Part shown: piece after piece, positions 41,501 to 50,500 of the stretch
Layout of the letters: every line of letters starts with the position of its first letter
Position numbering within the stretch: the first letter of the stretch is position 1
Assembly (NCBI GenBank): GCA_001938485.1
Contig: MQRK01220805.1
Location: forward strand, 66,264-130,263
Reading direction: 5' to 3'
DNA from: Girardia tigrina
Taxonomy: Eukaryota > Platyhelminthes > Tricladida > Dugesiidae
DNA length: 64,000 bases
Translations under genes and position numbers: made by a program
Notes under the pieces: model-generated
Seen by the model: only the letters and a program-made list of their open reading frames with translations
Told to the model about the DNA's origin: nothing
Databases searched by the model: none

Positions 41501-44500
41501 AATTTAATTTCAATTATATATTCTGAAACCTTAATTTTCAGACTATGTTTATACAAAATATTAATTGATTTTGTTTTAATTTATTACTTTACCGTCAATT
41601 GGAAATGGAAAATCAAAATGAAATCAAATCAAATTCGTCATGTTTTGTTGCATTATATTTTCGCAAAGGGAAAGCCGCTGTGCAAGCTCATTAGAAGATA
41701 TCTTTTGTATATGGTAGTGACTTCTTAAAACTTCGACAGTGTCGATACTGGTTTTCTAAATTTCGTTCTGAAAAATTTCATCTGAAAGATGCACCACGCT
41801 CCGGTCGACCAGTTGAAGTTGATGGCGACAAAATAACAGCACTGATCAAATCTAATCCACATATGACGACAAGAAGTTACAGAGACTCTGGAAATATTAA
41901 AATCAAGTGTTGGAAGTCATTTAAAGAAACTTGGATTCGTCAGTAAACTCGATATGTGGTTACCACATGAACTGAAAGAAATTCATTTGGTGAAACGTNN
42001 NNNNNNNNNNNNNNNNNNNNNNNNNNNNNNNNNNNNNNNNNNNNNNNNTAAAGAAACTTGGATTCGTCAGTAAACTCGATATGTGGTTACCACATGAACT
42101 GAAAGAAATTCATTTGGTGAAACGTATAGACATTTGCGATTCTCTTTTGAAGCGAGAACAAAGTGATATATTTTTGAAGCGCTTGATTACGGGTGACGAA
42201 AAATGGATTGTTTACAACAATGTGGAACGCCGACGATCATGGACAAAACGTGGTGAGCCTGCCAAAACGATCCCAAAAGCAGAAATTCACCAAAAGAAGG
42301 TTATGCTTTTCGTCTGGTGGGATTTTAAAGGAATTGTGTTTTTGAACTCCTTCCAAGGAATGAAACCATCAATTCAGACAGATATTGTGGTCAGCTGGAG
42401 AAATTGGCTCATTCAATTCAACAGGAACGTCCTGAATTGGCAAATCGAAAAGTTGTAATTCAACATGATAACGCAAGACCGCATACAAGTTTGACCACTC
42501 ACCAGAAACTCTTATCATTGAGTTGGGAGGTTTTGCCGCACCCACCGTATTCTCCAGACTTGGCCCCATCGGATTTTCACTTATTTAGATCACTGCAGAA
42601 TTCCTTAAACAGAAAAAACATTCGCCAGTGATGACATCAAATCGTTCCTAGACGGCTTTTTTGCTGACAAAGGCAAAGGTTTTTATGAATCAGGAATAAT
42701 GAAGCTACCGGAAAGGTGGAAGAAAGTGATTGAAAATAATGGACAGTATATCGTGTAAAAATATTTGTGCATCCATGTCATTTTTTGATAATAAATATTT
42801 TAGTAAAAAACGCAATGACTTTTTGGTCAATCCAATAATTGACATTAGATTACGCAGAGTAAGTCATGTACTTGTTTATGCACTGATAAAGCAAACTTTC
42901 ATTTTCAAGAATAAATGAAACCATATTCATTAAATCCTGAAATTCGAGAAATTCACCAATAAAAGTTCTCAATGTTGATTGTAAGAGGCAACAAAAATTA
43001 GTTATTAAGAATATTATTTAGCATTACTCTATAAATTGTTAATCGAGTACTTGGAAATTCGTACAAACCTGGAATTCAATTTTTAATATTCTAAGTTAAA
43101 ACCGGTGATGTATATTGAAAAATAACACCAAATTTGAATTTTTCAGATTTTCATAAGTTTATTAACAGAAACTATTTTTAAGAAACGAAACAAAATGCAA
43201 ACAAAAATATTTACCAACAACCTTTGGTTTTTTTACATTTTTGTTCATCAATTTATTCAATAATCTCGATCGAAAAGATTTAGGCGAATTTTTAATATTC
43301 TTAATAATATATTCAAAATTTTTTTAAAAAAAATACTAAAATGTAAAACATAAATTGTAGTTTAGTAACGAACACTTACTATTTTGTTTGAATATTTAGA
43401 AAATATTTCTTTATTTCAAACATTTATCTTTTTTAATATAACCTAAATTATAGGCAAAACTTAGTACTTAACAAAAGCAGTTTTGCCCCTTCTTTAGATT
43501 TGACAACTAGCCAATATTTTTTCATTAAGTTCATTACATTTTATAAATGTGTAATTTAACAAGAATTTCGTATTATTTAATATAAGTAATGAAATTAATG
43601 ATGATGCTTTGTAGAACCATTTTTCAAAATGGTTTATTTTACTTTGTTGTAATTAAAATATATGGTCAAATAAAACCTGGTTTATTTATGCTTAGATTTT
43701 TTATAAGAGTTTACCAGTTCAAGGCCTAAAGAAAGCTGAATACAGAAAGATGCGCTACACATCTGAATGAGAACATTGTCATCGTATTTGACTGTCTCTG
43801 TATATCGTTGGTAAGAAGGATATACCTAATATATTAGGGCTTTTAAACAATGAGTCAAAACAAAAATAAAATATCATATTGTTTTTCTTTTCATACTTTC
43901 TTTTTGAATAAAATAGAAAATAATTTATTGGTGAGATTATTGGGTTAATTCTAAGAGGCTAACTTGCCAGTATTTTAATAAGGAATTATATAACAACATT
44001 AAGTCAAATATTGTATTCTAATAAAAAGACATAAATTTTCAAAAAAAAAATGATAAAGTATTCGATGATGAACAAATTATAGCTCGAATTTATTGTTTGT
44101 ATAGAAACATAAACAAATAAAATAAACGAATCATGAATATTTGAAATAGTTTTCGATACGGGAACATAGAAACTGATGAATATATTTAAGCAAACAAATA
44201 TCCCCTATTATTAGTTTTAATTAACAATTGAAAACATAAATAACAATTGCGCAATAACCTTTTGAAAAACAAGACTTGTTTGGGCATTAAATAATGGATG
44301 AAGTGATTAAATTAATGTCTCTAAAGCTCTCCCAAACATTTCTAAAGTTTCAACATATTTGTAAATCGTTAAGTTTTATATCCGATGTAAAAATTTTCTT
44401 TTTTTTCTAAAAGATGGCATTAAGAAGATTGAGTCCTTGCTTTCTATTTGGATTGAAAATTAAGTAAAATGTTAATTCAGACGAGAGCAAAAAGCTTATT

Positions 44501-47500
44501 TGATAACATAAAAAGTGAAGCAGTATCCAACGATAATGCTAGTGGTAGTAATACACACAAGAATGACACATTTGAAGCTAGTCAGAGATGGGTTTGAGAG
44601 ATTCATGGTTCGAGCAAATCTGGATAGTATTTCACTTAAAGGCAAAGCAGCTAGCGGTGATATAACTGCTGCAGAACGTTACCCGACAGAGTTTAAAGCA
44701 TAAATTCATGAAGGTGACTATGATCCGAAGCAAGTCTTTAATGTTGACGAGACTGAGTTATTTTGGAAACGTCTACATAACAGAACTTCCATATCTAAAA
44801 CAGAAAAATCTGCACCAGGATTTAAAGCTAGCAAGGATAGACTAATTCGTCTTCTTGGTGGCAATACCAATGGTGATTTCAAACTTAAACCGTTTCTCAT
44901 TTATCAACCAAAAAATCCAAAATCTATGAATGGTTGTTCAAAGAATCTGTTTCATATCCACTGGCGAGCAAACAAAAAGGTGTGGATGGGAACACCATTA
45001 TTTCGAAAATTGGTTTAAACTTGTGCTATTCCAGAAATTAAAGCTTATTGCAACAAGGAAAACTTAAACTTCAAGGCTTTGGCATTAGTAGAGAATGCTC
45101 CTGGCAACCCAGTTTATGTTAATGAGTTGTCAGAAAATGTGAAATTTGTATTTTTGCAGTCTAATACGACACCAGTTATTCAACCGATGGATCAGGGAGT
45201 AATATCGACTTTTAAAAGTTATTACCTTCGACGAACATTTAAACTCCTTTTAAGTGGGACTGATGGACAAGATAAGCATACCATGCTAGAGTTTTGGAAA
45301 AAGTTCAACATTATGAAAGCCATAGAAATTTGTTCCGAGTCGTGGGAGGAGGTTAAACCATCTTGTGTGAATGATGTTTAGTGCAAAATATGGCCTGAAT
45401 GTGTTCACCGAATATGCGTTGCAGAAGTTGATGGTACACCAGCTGTTCGTCATGAAATTTGTAATTTAGCTAGATAGCCTAATTTTGAAGGTATCGAGGA
45501 GACTGATATAAATGAATTGCTAACCGTGCACAACCAAGAATTTTCTAATGAAGAACTACTGCAACTGGAATTGCAATTTGATAATGAAGATGACAGTGAC
45601 CGTTCAATAGAAATCTTCGAAGAACAAAATTTAACCTCCAAACAAATTTGCAAAACGATGTGTTTGATTGACGAAACTATCTTTAAGAAAAAAACTGTCC
45701 TGACAGCGAAAGAAGTTCTAAAGTGTCCCAGTCAGTAGCTACGAATATCAATGGCTAAAAGGAAATTTATTTTATGTTGAAAAAAAGCTGTTCAGCAAAC
45801 ATTGGACCAATTTTTTGTGAAGGAAAACCGACTTACGACAACACCCACTATGGACTCATCAGACAGTAATTAATGTTAATTTTGATTTTCATAAATTAAC
45901 TGAATAGTTTATTTTGTTTTAATTGAATACTTTTTTTTATTTTTTGTACGTATGTAATAAAATTTTATACTTATTTTTGTTTATTAAATATTTACTTTGT
46001 TCAATTTTCTTTTAAAATGTAGTATTTTTGTTACTCTGGAACCTATCTTCGATATTTACATGTTTTACTTTAGAAAATCTTAATTCAGTTTGCGTCATAT
46101 TTCTTGGAACGTAATCCCGACGCAAAGAGAGGTGTTGGTGTATTGCTACTCAAAGCTGTTATCAATCGTAATTTAAATATCTGATATATTCTTCATTGGA
46201 CATTCTCTCCCTCAGTTAATCAATCTTTTAATAATACCATATTCATTTCACTAGAAAAACTCAAATAACTTTTTTTATATTTGTCGAATGACTCTCTAAT
46301 CGGACAATTACTTTAGGTTTATTTTGATATTCTTTTAGGTCATTTTTCCTCAAGATTATATTTTTGTACTGTTGTGATATCAAATCTTTTATGTTTATAC
46401 AGTAGTCTTTATACTACTTATAAGGAAAAGAATCCATCTAACCTGAACAGAATTATCCCTTCGAAATTTCTTTAAAAGGATTTTACGTTCAATATAGATT
46501 ATACAGGGTGTGCAAAAAACCGACCACTTTAAATTTGACAATTATTTTGTTTTTTTCACATTGTATTTTTGTTTTTTTGTCACTCTAAATAAATTTATAC
46601 ATAACAATTTATTGTATTTGTTTTTTAGCATGTCTGAATACAGGAAAGCAATTATAAAGTTACATCTACAAAGAAAATTCGAGCGCCAAATTGAATCGCT
46701 AGAAGTACCAAAAACCACAGTTCATGATATAATTTCCCGATTCAATGAAACTGGTATAAATGAGCGTAGATCTGGAAGTGGACGACCCAGAACGGTGAGA
46801 ACGAAAGCCAACGTGTGCAGCATCAAGGGAAGAATCAAGCGAAACTCAAACAGCTGCAAGAACTCGACCAGAGAGATTGGCAAGGCATTGGGCACATCAG
46901 ATGGATCTGTCCGGAACATCCTTCACAAAGACTTTGGAATGAAGTCAAGAAAAAAGGCTAAGGGGCAGTTTTTGAACCAAAATGCTGAACAAAAAAGCCT
47001 GGATTGATACAAAAGGTTAAAAAGAAGATTCGCGGCCGGAAGACATCGCTCAATCCTCTTCACAGATGAAAAGTTGTTCAAAGACGAACAAAGCTTCAAC
47101 TCCCAAAACCATCACGATTGGTCAGTTGAGCCCCTCCCACTGGAGCAGCGCATCATCTCCCGCCAGCAAAAGAGGAAGCAAATCATGGTTTAGGCCGGGA
47201 TCCATTGTTCAAAGGGCAAGACACCTCTTGTGTTCATTGCCGAAGGTGTCAAAGTTGATGGTCGGGTGTATCGAGAAATGTTGGAAGATAAAGTTTTTTC
47301 CGTGGGCAAGAAAGGCGTTTGGAGACTAGCACTGGACATTCCAGCAAGATGGCGCCCCGTCCCACAAGGCTGTGGAAACCCAGGAGTTGATCGAAGCAAA
47401 TTGCCCAGACTTCATTTCTGTTGACATTAGCCCACAAAGAGTCAATGGTGAATGGCCTCCGTGTCGCCCAGATTTGAATGTGATGGACTACAGCATTTGG

Positions 47501-50500
47501 AGTTGGCTGGAGGAAAGAGCGTGTTCAAAACCGTGCAACTTCATACAGTCATTGAAAAAGAGTCTGAAGAAGGCATGGGATGAATTACCGTTGAAAATGA
47601 TTCAGAAAGCGATTGATGACTTCCCGAAGCGATTGCAAAAGTGTATTGATGCCAATGGCGGCCATTTTGAAAAAAAAATAAGTTGTATATACCGTTTTTG
47701 TTGATATTGTTATGTTTTGAATAAATTTTGTTTAACGGAAAACAAAATAATTGTCAAATTTAAAGTGGTCGTTTTTTTTGCGCACCCTGTATAATTAAAA
47801 TAAAATCCCACATTCCGAAACTGTTCTGATTAAATGGATTTTAATGGATTCTAATGCATATGCTATGATACAATTGAATGAACTAGTACAACAATAAACA
47901 AGGTGAAGTAGAATTATCTAATTAAATTCTCACCTAAAATTTAATGATATAATTTTATGTAAACAACTTTTGATCTCTCCTGTATGTAAAATTAACAATA
48001 ATTTGCATTTCTTATAGTTATTATACTGGTGTTCCAAAAACATTATACACTCTGGATGATAGCAAATTGATGCTGAAACAAAGTATGGATCATGTTTCAG
48101 AACAATCGACAAGGTAAACAGTGATGATGTACCATTTGAAAACTGCATTTTGTTTAAATGTTTCAAGAAATTCAAATCTATTTTGACCATTTTTTAAAAT
48201 CTAATAAAGATAATACAAAAATAACACTGTGTAACAAAATTTTTCGAAAGTTTCTCCCGCAAACGGTTTTCAGAATTTTTTTGATACTTTTCAACATACT
48301 GGTTTTGAATTTGTTATCAGTTTTCTTTTTCCGTCTCCGACTTAACCTAGGAATTAAAAAAAAGAATTTAGCAAAAAACCCTCATTTTTTATTTTTTTTT
48401 TCATTTCAGATTTGTTGTAATGACCAGAAAATGTTCCACAAGAAGTTATAGTTCAAAATATTAATAGCAAAGAAGTTCAAACTGACAAGAATAGCATAAC
48501 AATGGATTATAAAGTCATGTGTGAACAATCAAAAGTGACGGTTTGTACGAGACTGTCTTTTATGTTGTGTTTCTCTCGTCTCTAATCAAAAACCAAAGGT
48601 AATCTCCCATCATTGCTGTATCCCGCGGTCCTTGGTACCTTTTCTCCATTGTTTGCATATCCTGGTGGAAGCGTTCCCCCTGTTCCTCGCTAAAGTCACC
48701 AAAGTTTTCCAGTAAACAATGCAGATGCGAATGCAAATAATGAAGTTTCAACGACATTCTGTAGCCCAGTTTTTCGAAGTGTTTGAGCAAATCACTGATC
48801 AGTAGTTGGTACTCGTCATTCTTCTTATTTCCCAAGAATCCTTTTACAACTTTCCTAAAGGCTCTCTAGGCATTCCTTTCTTTAGGAGTCATCTTATTTT
48901 CCAAGTCCTCTGACGCCAACATAAGTCTAATGTGAGGGCCCGTGAATACACCAGCTTGGATTTTAGCTTCAAACAACTTGGAAAACATTTTGCTAATATA
49001 TTTGAAAGCCCGTCCGCTGGGATTTAAAGCTTTTACAAATTGTTTCGCAAGTCCAAGCTTTACATGTAATGGCGACAGCAAGATCTTTTCTTTTCCAACT
49101 AAAGGAGGGTGTATGACATTGTACTTTCCAGGAAGAAGTGCATCTCTAAGGGGCCAATCTTTTGTAGCATAGTGTCGATCTGTAGGTCGACTATCCCAGA
49201 GGCAAAGAAAGCAGGAATATTTTGTATATCCGCCTTGTAATACAAGCAAAAATCCAATCATCTTAAAGTCTCCTCAGACCTTCCACTTATATTTGTCGTA
49301 ATCAATCATTTGTAATAAGATTTTCACATTTCCGTACTCTTTTTTGAGGTGGAAGGGAAAATATTGCCGTTAAGGAGTAAAACAGCCTTTAAGCTTCCAC
49401 TTGAGCTATCGATAAATAGCCGTCAGTGACTTGGATGATGTTATAACCAATTTCTTGAAAAGGCCCAGTCAAGTCTGAGCAGTAGCACAACGAGTCTTTC
49501 ATCGTATAAAACTTCGAGAAACATTCATGTCGTTTTCGATAAATTGATGATTTGCAGGTTTGATCAAGCAAAATCCACTCTTTCAAACGAGAGGTAAGTA
49601 GTTCAGAATTTGATTTCGTAAGTCCTAAGTCTCTTATTAAGTCATCCAGCTCCTGTTGATTAGGAAAGTGCGGGACATTCTTTGAACTTTTTTCAACAAA
49701 ATCCACGTCAGCGTCACTATCTTCTTTATGAGAAAACTCATCGTCAGAGATGATTTTTAGAGGTAGTGGTTGAGGTACTGGTAATTCTTTAGAGTGGAAC
49801 ACGGGGGCTAAAGATGATGGGATGTTGGGATAAATAAGACTTTTTCGATCTGTGGGATTTTTAAATTTGGAAATGTCTACCATACAGTAATAGCAATCAT
49901 CGTGGTGATTTGTTGGCTCTCTCGATATCCGAGGGATTCCAAAAGGCCTGATGCTGCAATTACCATTTAGCCATTTTCCTAAATTTGACCGGCAAGTATC
50001 ACAACTGAAATGTGGCGCCCATGATTTGTCTTGATCAGTGACAAGAACACCAAAGCCTCATAAGCAGTACATAATTTACTACCAGTTGAAAATGCATATT
50101 TTCGTTGTTTTGGAGCTATATAATACCCACATATATAGCAAAAGGAGTCGTGGGAGATTTGACATGCTCGCTTGCTCGTCATGGTAGGTAATTGAAAATA
50201 CTTAATAATGTAAATGAGTTATTGATACGTTTAAACAAAAGGGAAGTCTATTGCGTATTAATCTAAAACAGAAAAATAGAAAATAAAGAAAATATTAAAT
50301 AGCGCCAAATAATTAGATGGTGTGCAAATATAATATCATATTCGTAATCAGCATACTCAAATTGTGTAAGGAACAGAAATTATTTTGCGCGAAAAAAATT
50401 GTTGCACAGTGTAATTAATTATTAAATCCGAAACACATTCGATTTACAGTTTTTTTTAAAAAACGTTGAATCAAGACTTTATTTTGAAGAAAGAAAGCGA

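Noticed and set aside
43375-43418. Short ATG exon with a perfect GTAAGT donor upstream of exon 8
   Set aside because: Splicing it to exon 8 gives an immediate stop.
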